64,000 nucleotides of DNA, taken from an uncultured Eubacteriales bacterium (GTDB taxonomy: Bacteria > Bacillota > Clostridia > Oscillospirales > CAG-272). The notes below the pieces were generated by a model. That model was not told the origin of the DNA. It saw only the letters and a list, made by a program, of their open reading frames with translations, and ran no database searches. Location: contig CAKSNQ010000003.1 in assembly GCA_934476315.1 (NCBI GenBank), forward strand, positions 19,852 to 83,851. Reading direction: 5' to 3'. Of this stretch, positions 24,905 through 33,716 are shown in pieces. A program made the translations under genes and the position numbers. Position 1 is the first letter of the stretch, and each line of letters opens with the position of its first letter.

Positions 24905-27216
24905 AATTTGACGACAGTTTTGCTACCACGAAGCGCCTGTGCGTCCTGCTTGTCCTGATTCTCCTTTGCGGGGTGGCGACGCTGACTTTCCTGAGTATGC
25001 CGCGCCCGGGTGACACCGCGGCGGGTCAGCCGGGGCAAGGGGCGTCGGGGGAGGGGACGAACGGAACGGATGAAATTCTGTTTTCCCTTGATGAGGAGGG
25101 GTCGGTGTTCTTTTCCGGCAGTCGCCCGCTCAAATTGACCGCGCCCCGCGGCGGCACGATCTATTACACGACGGACGGCTCGGTCCCGACACCCCAAAGC
25201 GGGCAACGCCTGCACCGGGCGATCACGCTGAAGGCAGGGAAGGATGTGCGCGCGTACCCCATCGCCGCCGTTGTGCAGTACGCCGGCGGGCAACTGTCGC
25301 GGGTGTATTACCGTACCTATTTTACCGGGCGGCGGATTGCGGAACAGCTTCCGGTCTGCGTGCTGAGTATTCAGGCGGAGAACGACGATCTGTGGTCGCG
25401 CGAGCGGGGAATTTTCTATCACGGAAACCGGAATCAGCACGGACGCGACTGGGAGCGCTCCATGCACGTCTCGCTGTACGATACCGACGGGGCAGTGAGG
25501 CTCGATCAGGACGCCGGCGGGCGGCTGTACGGCGGATATTCGCGTGCCCATGCGCAAAAATCCATGCGGCTGATCGCACGCACCACCTATGACCCGGCGC
25601 ACGGGGAATTTCGCGATGCGGGGCTGTTCGAAGCCATGTATGCGGCAGACGGCACGCGGATCGACAGCTTTGAGCAGCTGGTCGTGCGCAATACGGGCAA
25701 CGATTACGCCGGCGCCTATATGCGCGACGAGCTGGTGCAGATGCTTCTGCGGGAGCAGGGCTTTGCGTTTACCGAATCGGTGCGCCCCGCGCTGGTCTAC
25801 GTGAACGGCACGCTCTACGGGCTTTACTGGATTCACGAGCCGTATAAGGACGATTACTTCAAAAATCGGTACGGGTGCTACGATTATCGGGGCGAATTTG
25901 TCGTGCTTGACGGACCGGAGCGGGCGAAGCTGCCCGACGGGGAGAGCCACGGCGCGTTCGACCCGCTGGCGGACTACAACGAAATGTACGACTTTTCGAT
26001 GCTTGATCTGACAGACGACGAAACATACGCCGCACTTTGCGCGCGGCTGGACGTCGGTAGCTACCTGCAACTTCACGCGGCGTTTGCCTACACGGATAAC
26101 GGTGACTGGCCGCAGAATAATAACCGGGTCTTCCGGTACATTCCCGCCGAGAGTGAGGACTTCTCCGACGTGTACGGAATGGACGGCAAGTGGTATTTTT
26201 TGCCGCACGACACCGACTGGTCGTTCCGCTCCAACCCGAAGAGCAATCCGCTGGAGAGGAATTACAACGAAGCGTTGATTCAGTACAGTCCGCTGTTCTG
26301 TGCGCTCATGAAGCGGGCGGACTGCGAGCAGATATACGTCACCTATTTTCTGGACATGATGAACGGCGCCTTTTCGGAGCATCACCTGTCGGAGACGATC
26401 GAGCGGGTGAGCGGCACCGTCCGCGCCGCCATGGAGACGGTGCTCGGTGAGAACGGCAGTCCGTATCTTCCTGCCGACTACACACTGGATACCTTTGACC
26501 GTGACGTGAATGTCATTCGGAAATTCGCGGCAGGACGGGCGGATGCCATGCAAAAGCACCTTGACCGGAAATACGGTCTGGGGCAGAGGTACACCCTGTC
26601 GCTTCACCTGCCGGACGGCGTGGCGGCGCAGGTCAACACTCTGACGGTGCGCGGCGACTTCGATGGCATCTATTATTCGTATTACGATACGGCGCTCACA
26701 CCGATTGTCCCCGCGGGGTACGCCTTTGACCATTGGACCGTGAACGGCAAGGATGTCTGGGATGAAGAACTGCACCTCGGCGGGGCGGAGATCGCGCAGG
26801 AGACCGTGGAGGTCTCGCTGATTCTGCGACCGGACGCGCCGCGGCTGTACGTGGAGAGTGTTTCCTATCGTGAGGGCGCGGATTACGTCGTGCTGTACAA
26901 CCCCGGGACGGAGGCGGTTTCCACGCTGGGCTATGCGCTGACCGACCGACAGGATACCCTGCGCCGCTACGTTTTCCCCGTCATGGAGATTCCGGCGGGC
27001 GGGCGTGTGACGGTCTATTGTAAAAACAACCCGGCGGGCGCGGTGCGCGGCTCGTTGCAGACCCCGTTCAATCTGGCGGCAGGCGAGGTTCTGACGCTCA
27101 GTCGCACGTCGATGAGCGGGGAAGTGACCCTGCGCGAGGATATTCCGCTCCCATGGCTACGCACGGGAAGCCGCCTTGTCCGAGACGCGCTGACGGGAGA
27201 GTACAGGGAACAATAA
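24901..27216 (+). CDS. CotH-family kinase with N- and C-terminal accessory domains
   Basis: 771 residues. An N-terminal membrane segment (about 12-31) makes it extracytoplasmic. Next come a chitobiase/sulfatase-like beta domain (about 70-115, IYYTTDGSVPTPQSGQ), the CotH kinase domain (about 145-510, with AHAQKSMRL, VRNTGNDY, YGLYWIHEPY and the metal-binding segment GKWYFLPHDTDWSF), a beta domain (about 560-640) and a C-terminal lamin-tail-like domain (about 645-740). CotH of Bacillus phosphorylates spore-coat proteins. It is the last gene of the VTC-DUF4956-CotH cluster and is followed by two terminators. Confidence 0.9.
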   Translation: MKFDDSFATTKRLCVLLVLILLCGVATLTFLSMPRPGDTAAGQPGQGASGEGTNGTDEILFSLDEEGSVFFSGSRPLKLTAPRGGTIYYTTDGSVPTPQSGQRLHRAITLKAGKDVRAYPIAAVVQYAGGQLSRVYYRTYFTGRRIAEQLPVCVLSIQAENDDLWSRERGIFYHGNRNQHGRDWERSMHVSLYDTDGAVRLDQDAGGRLYGGYSRAHAQKSMRLIARTTYDPAHGEFRDAGLFEAMYAADGTRIDSFEQLVVRNTGNDYAGAYMRDELVQMLLREQGFAFTESVRPALVYVNGTLYGLYWIHEPYKDDYFKNRYGCYDYRGEFVVLDGPERAKLPDGESHGAFDPLADYNEMYDFSMLDLTDDETYAALCARLDVGSYLQLHAAFAYTDNGDWPQNNNRVFRYIPAESEDFSDVYGMDGKWYFLPHDTDWSFRSNPKSNPLERNYNEALIQYSPLFCALMKRADCEQIYVTYFLDMMNGAFSEHHLSETIERVSGTVRAAMETVLGENGSPYLPADYTLDTFDRDVNVIRKFAAGRADAMQKHLDRKYGLGQRYTLSLHLPDGVAAQVNTLTVRGDFDGIYYSYYDTALTPIVPAGYAFDHWTVNGKDVWDEELHLGGAEIAQETVEVSLILRPDAPRLYVESVSYREGADYVVLYNPGTEAVSTLGYALTDRQDTLRRYVFPVMEIPAGGRVTVYCKNNPAGAVRGSLQTPFNLAAGEVLTLSRTSMSGEVTLREDIPLPWLRTGSRLVRDALTGEYREQ

Positions 27217-27226
27217 TCGGGTGGAA

Positions 27227-27259
27227 AAAGGGCTGTCGCGCTTGGCGCGACAGCCCTTT
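27227..27259 (+). terminator. Terminator after the CotH gene
   Basis: AAAGGGCTGTCGCG pairs perfectly with CGCGACAGCCCTTT around a 5-base loop. Confidence 0.9.
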
Positions 27260-27371
27260 CAAAATTGCGATTGGGTTCCGGCGTTTTGTGCGATCTTTTT
27301 GCACCGTCCCTTTACCTTACGATCTTCCCGGTGGCAAACCGGCGGCGTCCAGCCACCGAGATCAACGTCGT

Positions 27372-27414
27372 CGGGGGTGTTAAAAAATTCAAAATGAATT
27401 TTTTAACACCCCCG
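27372..27414. terminator. Bidirectional terminator between CotH and tyrS
   Basis: A 19-bp perfect stem (27372-27390 with 27396-27414) and a 5-base loop AAAAT; GGGGGTGTT outer part, A6TTC inner part. It serves the convergent tyrS. Family member. Confidence 0.93.
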
Positions 27415-27429
27415 AATTCCGCGTCCGGA

Positions 27430-28656
27430 TCAGCCGAGCGTGACCTTGCGGAACGCTTTCTTTCCGCGGCGGAGAACGACTCCCTCCCCGCGGAAGGTGT
27501 CCGCCCCATAGCTTGCTTTCAGATCCGTGACCTTCTGCTCGCTGACCGTAACGCCGCCTTGCTCAACCGCGCGGCGCGCCTCGGACTTGGAGGCGACCAG
27601 CCCGGTCTTGACCAAAAGGGTCAACAGCTCAATACTGCCGTCCGTGAAATCGTCCGCCGTCAGCACCGTCGTGGGCATATCGGCAGTGTTGCCGCCGCTG
27701 ACGAACAGCGCCCGCGCCGCATCCCGCGCCTTGTTCGCTTCCTCTTCGCCATGCACCAGACGCGTCAGCTCCCATGCGAGAATTTCCTTGGCGGTGTTGA
27801 GCTGACTGCCCTCCCACTTGTCCATCTTGTCGATCTCTTCCAGCGGCAGGAACGTCAGCATGCGGATGCACTTGAGCACGTCGGCATCCCCGACGTTTCT
27901 CCAGTACTGGTAAAAATCAAAGGGCGAGGTTTTGTTGGGGTCAAGCCACACGGCGCCGCTCGCCGTCTTGCCCATCTTCTTGCCCTCGCTGTTCATCAGG
28001 AGGGTAATGGTCATGGCGTGCGCGTCCTTGCCCAGCTTTTTGCGGATCAGTTCGGTGCCACCCAGCATGTTCGACCACTGGTCGTCGCCGCCGAACTGCA
28101 TGTTGCAACCGTAGTTCTGAAACAGGTAGTAGAAGTCGTAGGACTGCATAATCATGTAGTTGAATTCCAGGAATGACAGACCGCGCTCCATGCGTTGCTC
28201 GTAGCAACGGGCACGGAGCATGTTGTTGACCGAGAAGCAGGCGCCCACGTCGCGGAGAAGATCAATGTAGTTGAGCTTGAGGAGCCAGTCGGCGTTGTTG
28301 ACCATGATCGCCTTGTCCTCACCGAACTCAATGAAGCGTTCCATCTGACGGCGGAAGCACTCGCAGTTGTGAGCGATGGTTTCGGGCGTCATCATGGAGC
28401 GCATGTCGGTGCGTCCGGACGGATCGCCGACGTATCCGGTGCCGCCGCCGATGAGAACGACAGGACGGTTGCCCGCCATCTGCAGGCGTTTCATCAGGCA
28501 CAGTGCCATGAAGTGTCCCACATGGAGGGAGTCGGCAGTGGGGTCGAAGCCGATGTAAAAGGTCGCCTTGCCCTCGTTGATAAGATTTTTGATCTGTTCT
28601 TCATCCGTCACCTGCGCGATCAGACCGCGCGCGACCAATTCGTCGTAAATTTTCAT
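27430..28656 (-). CDS. tyrS: Tyrosyl-tRNA synthetase
   Basis: Class Ic synthetase charging tRNA-Tyr. 408 residues with the Rossmann domain (GFDPTADSLHVGH as the HIGH motif, GGGTGYVGDPSGR), the KMSKS equivalent KMGKT and a C-terminal S4-like domain (about 345-405). ATG at 28656 has AAGGAA upstream. The leader from the promoter at 28697 is only about 35 bases, so there is no T-box, unlike tyrS of many Firmicutes. It ends at the bidirectional hairpin at 27372. Confidence 0.97.
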   Translation of the reverse strand: MKIYDELVARGLIAQVTDEEQIKNLINEGKATFYIGFDPTADSLHVGHFMALCLMKRLQMAGNRPVVLIGGGTGYVGDPSGRTDMRSMMTPETIAHNCECFRRQMERFIEFGEDKAIMVNNADWLLKLNYIDLLRDVGACFSVNNMLRARCYEQRMERGLSFLEFNYMIMQSYDFYYLFQNYGCNMQFGGDDQWSNMLGGTELIRKKLGKDAHAMTITLLMNSEGKKMGKTASGAVWLDPNKTSPFDFYQYWRNVGDADVLKCIRMLTFLPLEEIDKMDKWEGSQLNTAKEILAWELTRLVHGEEEANKARDAARALFVSGGNTADMPTTVLTADDFTDGSIELLTLLVKTGLVASKSEARRAVEQGGVTVSEQKVTDLKASYGADTFRGEGVVLRRGKKAFRKVTLG

Positions 28657-28696
28657 TTTTTCGTTTCCTTATATCAGATTCGGAATATTTTTTTCC

Positions 28697-28725
28697 ATTA
28701 TATCTAAAATGCTTTCATTTGTCAA
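28697..28725 (-). promoter_or_regulatory. Promoter of tyrS
   Basis: On the minus strand TTGACA, 17 bases, TATAAT. Confidence 0.9.
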
Positions 28726-28784
28726 GGGCGCGTGGCAAAAATGGTGTGCGGATGGAAAATTTTACCCCGCGGGCGCGGAAAAAG

Positions 28785-28819
28785 GGGGCTGTTAAAAAAC
28801 AGCGTTTTCTAACAACCCC
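28785..28819. terminator. Terminator after the spore protein gene
   Basis: GGGGCTGTTAAAAAAC at 28785-28800 pairs with 28804-28819 with one mismatch and a 3-base loop. Leftward it runs into CTTTTT. Family member. Confidence 0.9.
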
Positions 28820-28837
28820 GGGTCGGATCCGTGCAGA

Positions 28838-29032
28838 TTACTTCTTGAGCGAGTTCTCGTAGGACTCGATCATTTTCTTGACCATCTGACCGCCGACAGA
28901 ACCGGCCTGACGGGAGGTCAGGTCGCCGTTGTAGCCCTGCGTGAGGTTCACGCCGACTTCGCTTGCGGCTTCCATCTTGAATTTCTCCAGTGCTTCCTTT
29001 GCCTCGGGAACCAGTGTCTTGTTGCTTGCCAT
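28838..29032 (-). CDS. Alpha/beta-type small acid-soluble spore protein
   Basis: 64 residues, the usual length. These proteins coat forespore DNA, force it to A-form and protect it from UV; GPR protease degrades them at germination. Visible are the N-terminal KTLVPEAKEALEKFKMEAASEVGV with the GPR-type E-x-A/S-E-x-G site and the C-terminal GQMVKKMIESYE helix with the preceding LTSRQAGSVGG. Start at 29032 has AAAAGGAG. A single-gene unit ending in the hairpin at 28785. A forespore sigma-G promoter is expected but I cannot assign one confidently. This gene is strong evidence that the organism sporulates. Confidence 0.96.
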   Translation of the reverse strand: MASNKTLVPEAKEALEKFKMEAASEVGVNLTQGYNGDLTSRQAGSVGGQMVKKMIESYENSLKK

Positions 29033-29540
29033 AATGAACTCCTTTTGCGTGCGACTTGCGCCGACGCTTTCATAATAAAATTGGGAAAATACGATCTATC
29101 GTGAATGAGCCCGGGAACGGCGACCGACGCACCTGTCGCCGTCCTCATGATACGGTCGGCGGCTTTTTCGCACGCGGCTTGTGTGCTGTTCTCGACTCTG
29201 GTAGTATTGTGCGTCACTTTTTTTGCCGTATGTGAGGAAGTTTGTGCTATCCGACGGGACTTTTCGTCAGATTTCCAGTTCCTGTTTTTTGCTGCTCACC
29301 GCCCCGCCGAGTCGGTCAATTTTTGCACTTTTTTCAGGACCTCTTGTTTTCCCGGGCAAATTTCACGAAAATGAATCGAAGCATGCATGTCTCCGCGCCT
29401 GCGCGGATATGCGGGGGGCGCGATGAGCGGGCGCAAGTGAAAACTACTCTTGAAATGGATTTTTTTGCAATTTTTCAAAGTAAGAATTGCATGAACGCCG
29501 TAAAAAACCGGATAAAACGTCAAAAAAATCGAGAAAGTGG
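29033..29540. other. Intergenic region upstream of the spore protein and opp genes
   Basis: Divergent spacer. A strong hairpin near 29103-29152 pairs ATGAG with CTCAT and ACGGCGAC with GTCGCCGT; it lies in the leader or upstream region of the leftward spore protein gene. The rest is AT-rich and shows no gene. The opp promoter follows at 29541. Confidence 0.45.
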
Positions 29541-29569
29541 TTGACAAGCAGAAATTTATGTGCTATAAT
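29541..29569 (+). promoter_or_regulatory. Promoter of the opp operon
   Basis: TTGACA, 17 bases, TATAAT with TG at the extended -10: a consensus promoter fitting the highly expressed style of these genes. Leader about 135 bases. Confidence 0.92.
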
Positions 29570-29711
29570 CTTTGCGATTAAATATTTTTGCTGTTTTTTT
29601 GCTTGCGCAACTTTCTTCCTCGCCTTTGAAAAGGGCTCTGGCATGATGGGGCGGAGGGAGGAAAACGGCGGATATTGAAATTAAAATTCATATGTGGAGG
29701 AAAGAAACATT

Positions 29712-32336
29712 ATGAACAAGAGACTCAAATCCATTCTGTTGATGGCTTTGTGCTTGGTGCTTGTTGCTGTGATGGTAGTGGGCTGCGGTCCCAAGAATCC
29801 TGCCAATAACTCGGCTACCTTCAAGCAGGCTGAATACAATACCACCACAGCTACGATGCCCAGCAACTGGAACGAGCTGACCTATGCGGACAACAATGAT
29901 AGGCAGATCTTGACCTACATTAGCTCCTCGTTCTTCGACTATGACTATAAGTTCGAGAACGACAAGAAGTACAATGAGGATGGTTCAATCAACAAGGCAG
30001 GCATCGTTCCCGGTGCATACACCACCAACTACTCTGCGGCAACGAAGCTGGAGGATGTAACCTCTTCCGTTGATGCAAAGTGGGGCTACACCGCCGATCA
30101 GAAGAAAGAGGGCGGCTATGCTTGGAAGATTACACTCCGTGACGACCTGAAGTGGGACGACGGCACGCCGATCAAGGCGGCTGACTTCGTGTACTCCATG
30201 AAGCAGCAGCTCGATCCTACTTTCATGAACTTCAGAGCAAACACCTACTACGATACGCTCAAGATCAAGAACTCCAAGGCGTACTTCTTCTCCGGCGCTC
30301 CTATCTATTCTCCCATTGTTCCCGCTTACGGAGAAAATGATACACCCGATTACTCCTACGATATCAGCGATATTAACGCTGCTAAGGTCTATCTGAGCAC
30401 CTCTTCCGAAAATATGACGATTATCGCCGGCTATTCGCTGACCACGCTGATCAATAATTACGTTGGTACAGACGAGGCGAAAGCCGCACTGAAGGTTATC
30501 GCGGAAGCAGCGAATGAGTATGGCTATACGTTGATTACTGAGGAAAACAAGCAGGCAGCTATGGACCTCATCGGTCACGCTGTGAAGGCCTTTGGTTATG
30601 ACTGGAGCACTCTTGACGACGCTACCAAGGAGCAGCTGTTCAAAGAGGCTCTGTTCTACATTTCCGGTTACGGCGACAAGGTGGAGTGGGATACTGTCGG
30701 TATGTACTCCATCGACAGCGAGAACGCGATCGTTGTCTGCCTGGATAAGGCGTTCGCTTTTGTCAAGGAAGACGGCTCTCTCTCCTACCTCGCAGGCTAC
30801 TACATGCAGAGCCTCCCGCTGGTCCACCAGGCGAAGTACGAGGCTTCCAAGATTGCTCCCGCAAACGGCGCAACCCTTTGGACCTCGAAGTACAACTCTT
30901 CTCTTGCCTCCACCGCAAGCTGGGGTCCCTACAAGCTCACAGAGTTTGTGGCAGGCTCTCACTACAAGCTCGTGAAGAACGAGAACTGGTACGGCTGGAA
31001 CATGGAGGAGTACAAGAATCAGTACAACATTACCGCGATCAACTGCCGTAAGGTTGAGGAGTGGTCCACCAGGTGGATGGGATTCCTGAACGGTAGCTAC
31101 GATGATGCAACCCTTGCAACCGAGAACGCAGCAGAGTATGTGGACTCCAAGTACGTCTACTATACCTCCAACGATACCGGTACATTCGGTATGCAGCTTT
31201 ACAGCAACCTCGACGTTCTGAAGAGCAGCAAGAACAACAACGGTATCCTTGCGATCCCCGAGTTCAGACAGGCGTTCAACCTTGCGCTCAACAGAAGCGA
31301 CATCGTTGAGAAGATCTGGCCCGGTACCGCAATTCCTTGCTTCGGTCTTGTGAACTCCGCTTACTACTACGATATTGAAAACGCTCCGACTCTTGCGGAC
31401 GGTGGTCAGTACCGTAACACCAAGCAGGCAAAAGAGGGCATCCTCCGCGCTTACGGCTTCACGCAGGGTGCGGACGGCAAGTGGACCTCCGGCGAACTGA
31501 AGAACCTTGAGCTGGACGAGGCATATGAGTCTCTCACCGGCTACAACCCCACCCTTGCAAAAGAGAAGATGGCTGCCGCGATCGCGGAGCTGACGGCTCA
31601 TGCCGATATGTACGGCTACGACGCAACCAAGAACATCACCCTCGTTTACGGTTCTTCCACGGATACCGATAAGCAGAGATTCCGTGCCGGCTACCTCCAG
31701 GATGTTCTCGATGATCTGACCAAGGGCACCGCTCTTGAGGACAAGATCGACGTTGTGTTCGATGCATCCGCAGGCGATAAGTGGTCTGATGCTTTCAGAA
31801 GCGGCAAGACCCAGATCGGCTTCGGTTACGGCTTCAACGGCAACCCCTTCAACCCCTTTGATATCATTGGTTCGTTTGTTAACCCCGATGACAATCTCAA
31901 CTACCATATGTATTGGGATACCACCGCGATTGATATGACGCTCACCATGCCCGCAGGCGATTACGCCGGCGCAGGTGAGACCATCACCATGAGCGTTCAG
32001 AACTGGTTCTTCTGCCTGAACGGTCTTGCAGAGAGCGAAAACGCCCCCAAGACCTACAACTGGGATGCAGGTTATGCCCCTGTTGAGGCAAGACTTATGA
32101 TCCTCTCCGCTCTTGAAGAGTTGACCATCAAAGAAAGCCGCTCTGTGATGCTTATCGCATCGTCCGGCGGATCCTTCCTTGGCGCTAAGTTCTCCTATAT
32201 CACCGATGTTGAGAACGTGTTCATGAGCTTCGGCGGTCTCAGATATATTGAGGTCAACTACACCGATGCTGAGTGGACCGACTATGTTAAGGCTCACAAC
32301 AACGACCTGACCGAGGAGTACAAGAAGTCCGAGTAA
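29712..32336 (+). CDS. Oversized oligopeptide-type ABC substrate-binding lipoprotein
   Basis: Family 5 extracytoplasmic solute-binding protein. 874 residues against the usual 520-600. The signal peptide ends in the lipobox VVGC. The family opening is clear (WKITLRDDLKWDDGTPIKAADFVYSMKQQLDP), as are later parts (FRQAFNLALNRSDIVEKIWPGTA). An extra helical segment of about 120 residues (about 215-340, with EAKAALKVIAEAANEYGY and DDATKEQLFKEALFYISGYG) sits before the SAYFV-like stretch, plus smaller additions. Codons are biased (AAC, AAG, AGA, GGC), unlike neighbouring genes, suggesting very high expression. Start at 29712 has GGAGGAAAG. Ligand unknown, probably peptides. Confidence 0.9.
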   Translation: MNKRLKSILLMALCLVLVAVMVVGCGPKNPANNSATFKQAEYNTTTATMPSNWNELTYADNNDRQILTYISSSFFDYDYKFENDKKYNEDGSINKAGIVPGAYTTNYSAATKLEDVTSSVDAKWGYTADQKKEGGYAWKITLRDDLKWDDGTPIKAADFVYSMKQQLDPTFMNFRANTYYDTLKIKNSKAYFFSGAPIYSPIVPAYGENDTPDYSYDISDINAAKVYLSTSSENMTIIAGYSLTTLINNYVGTDEAKAALKVIAEAANEYGYTLITEENKQAAMDLIGHAVKAFGYDWSTLDDATKEQLFKEALFYISGYGDKVEWDTVGMYSIDSENAIVVCLDKAFAFVKEDGSLSYLAGYYMQSLPLVHQAKYEASKIAPANGATLWTSKYNSSLASTASWGPYKLTEFVAGSHYKLVKNENWYGWNMEEYKNQYNITAINCRKVEEWSTRWMGFLNGSYDDATLATENAAEYVDSKYVYYTSNDTGTFGMQLYSNLDVLKSSKNNNGILAIPEFRQAFNLALNRSDIVEKIWPGTAIPCFGLVNSAYYYDIENAPTLADGGQYRNTKQAKEGILRAYGFTQGADGKWTSGELKNLELDEAYESLTGYNPTLAKEKMAAAIAELTAHADMYGYDATKNITLVYGSSTDTDKQRFRAGYLQDVLDDLTKGTALEDKIDVVFDASAGDKWSDAFRSGKTQIGFGYGFNGNPFNPFDIIGSFVNPDDNLNYHMYWDTTAIDMTLTMPAGDYAGAGETITMSVQNWFFCLNGLAESENAPKTYNWDAGYAPVEARLMILSALEELTIKESRSVMLIASSGGSFLGAKFSYITDVENVFMSFGGLRYIEVNYTDAEWTDYVKAHNNDLTEEYKKSE

Positions 32337-32706
32337 TTCTATTGTGGCTGATACATACAGTTTGATTAGGATTACATGATTTTAAGCAAACGGCGGTGAG
32401 CCACGCGCTCACCGCTGATTTGTTTATTTACGAATTGTTAATAAGTTCCCCCACCTCCCATAAAAATTTGACTTTTTTGCTGTATTCAGGACAGAAAACA
32501 ACACCAAAACAGAGAAAATTCTGAAGGTCGGCATGAAGCCGCCCAAATCATAAAAAACGGCGAGCCGTTGATTGAGAAATCGATCCAAACCTCATTTTTG
32601 TGCCATGCGCAGTCGGGGCGCACGCAGTGCCGCTACGTACGATCGCGCATATTTTGAGACTCGAAAGCTGTGAATCGGGAAACAACAAAACAGAGGAGAA
32701 AACCCC
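32337..32706 (+). other. oppA-oppB spacer with attenuator-like hairpin
   Basis: 370 bases without a gene. A hairpin at 32393-32415 pairs GCGGTGAG with CTCACCGC and is followed by a T-rich stretch; it probably stops part of the transcription so that the binding protein is made in excess. No separate promoter is evident for oppB. Confidence 0.6.
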
Positions 32707-33714
32707 ATGTATATGTTTAAATATGTTATGAAACGTCTGGGCTTGATGCTCTTCACATTTGTAATTATTTTTACAATGTGTTTTGTGCTTATCAAGCTCC
32801 TGCCCATCCCCACCAACGCTCTTCCGGGTCAGGACCCTGAGATCGTCATGAAGACATTGGAGGGAAGAGGCTGGATCACCAACATCCAAAGAGGTGAGAA
32901 CGGCGTTTATTCCTATGATCGTGTTCCGATACTGCTTCAGTACGGGAACTACATCAAACGGGTGTTTACAAAAGGCGATCTGGGCATCGCCACCACTTAC
33001 GGAGAATACCTCAACATGGATTTGGGGGAAGTGTTTGTCAGCCATCTTCCTCCCACCATGCTTATCAATATTTATTCTACCCTGATCGGAGTGCCGATCG
33101 GTCTTGCGCTTGGTATCTGGGCGGCGCTGAAAAAGAACAAATGGCAGGACCAGATGATTAACGTTGCCATTATCCTGCTGATCTCGGTTCCCTCCGTCGT
33201 ATTGGCACTTCTGATTCAGTACGTGTTCTGCTTCAAGCTCGGCTGGTTCCCGATCACCATGTCAACCAGTAAAGAATACTTCACATGGCCGGTGTTCCGC
33301 TCCATGCTTCCCGCCGTGTTTGCACTGTGCCTCGGCTCGATTGCCAGCTATGCACGCTATACGCGTGCGGAGCTTTCGGAGGTTCTGACGGGCGAGTTTA
33401 TGTTGCTCGCAAGAACCAAGGGACTGACCAAACGCCAGGCGATCTTCCGCCATGCGATGCGCAATTCCATGGTCGTTATCTTCCCCTCGATTCTGAGTGA
33501 ATTTGTTTCGGTTCTTTCGGGATCACTGATTATCGAAAAAATGTTCGGAATCAACGGCGTCGGCGGACTTTATCTGAACTCTATTACTTTCCAGGACTAT
33601 GACTTCTTCATGCTGCTCTCCGGCTTCTATACCCTGGTCAGCCTGACGGCGGGTATCGTTATTGACATCAGTTACGGTTTCATCGACCCGAGAATCAGAA
33701 TGGGGGCGAAATAA
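32707..33714 (+). CDS. Oligopeptide-type ABC transporter permease, OppB-like
   Basis: 335 residues, slightly longer than OppB (about 306). Six membrane segments, the first at about 10-32, with an extra stretch of about 30 residues in the first periplasmic loop (WITNIQRGENGVYSYDRVP). The inner-membrane EAA loop reads ELSEVLTGEFMLLARTKGLTKR and contacts the ATPase. The C-terminal FGINGVGGLYLNSI segment is typical. Start at 32707 with AGAGGAGAA. The next permease gene begins two bases after the stop. Confidence 0.93.
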   Translation: MYMFKYVMKRLGLMLFTFVIIFTMCFVLIKLLPIPTNALPGQDPEIVMKTLEGRGWITNIQRGENGVYSYDRVPILLQYGNYIKRVFTKGDLGIATTYGEYLNMDLGEVFVSHLPPTMLINIYSTLIGVPIGLALGIWAALKKNKWQDQMINVAIILLISVPSVVLALLIQYVFCFKLGWFPITMSTSKEYFTWPVFRSMLPAVFALCLGSIASYARYTRAELSEVLTGEFMLLARTKGLTKRQAIFRHAMRNSMVVIFPSILSEFVSVLSGSLIIEKMFGINGVGGLYLNSITFQDYDFFMLLSGFYTLVSLTAGIVIDISYGFIDPRIRMGAK

Positions 33715-33716
33715 AG

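Noticed and set aside
28657..28740. T-box leader of tyrS
   Set aside because: The promoter leaves only about 35 bases before the start and no T-box sequence is present. None was seen before metG, gltX or glnS either.
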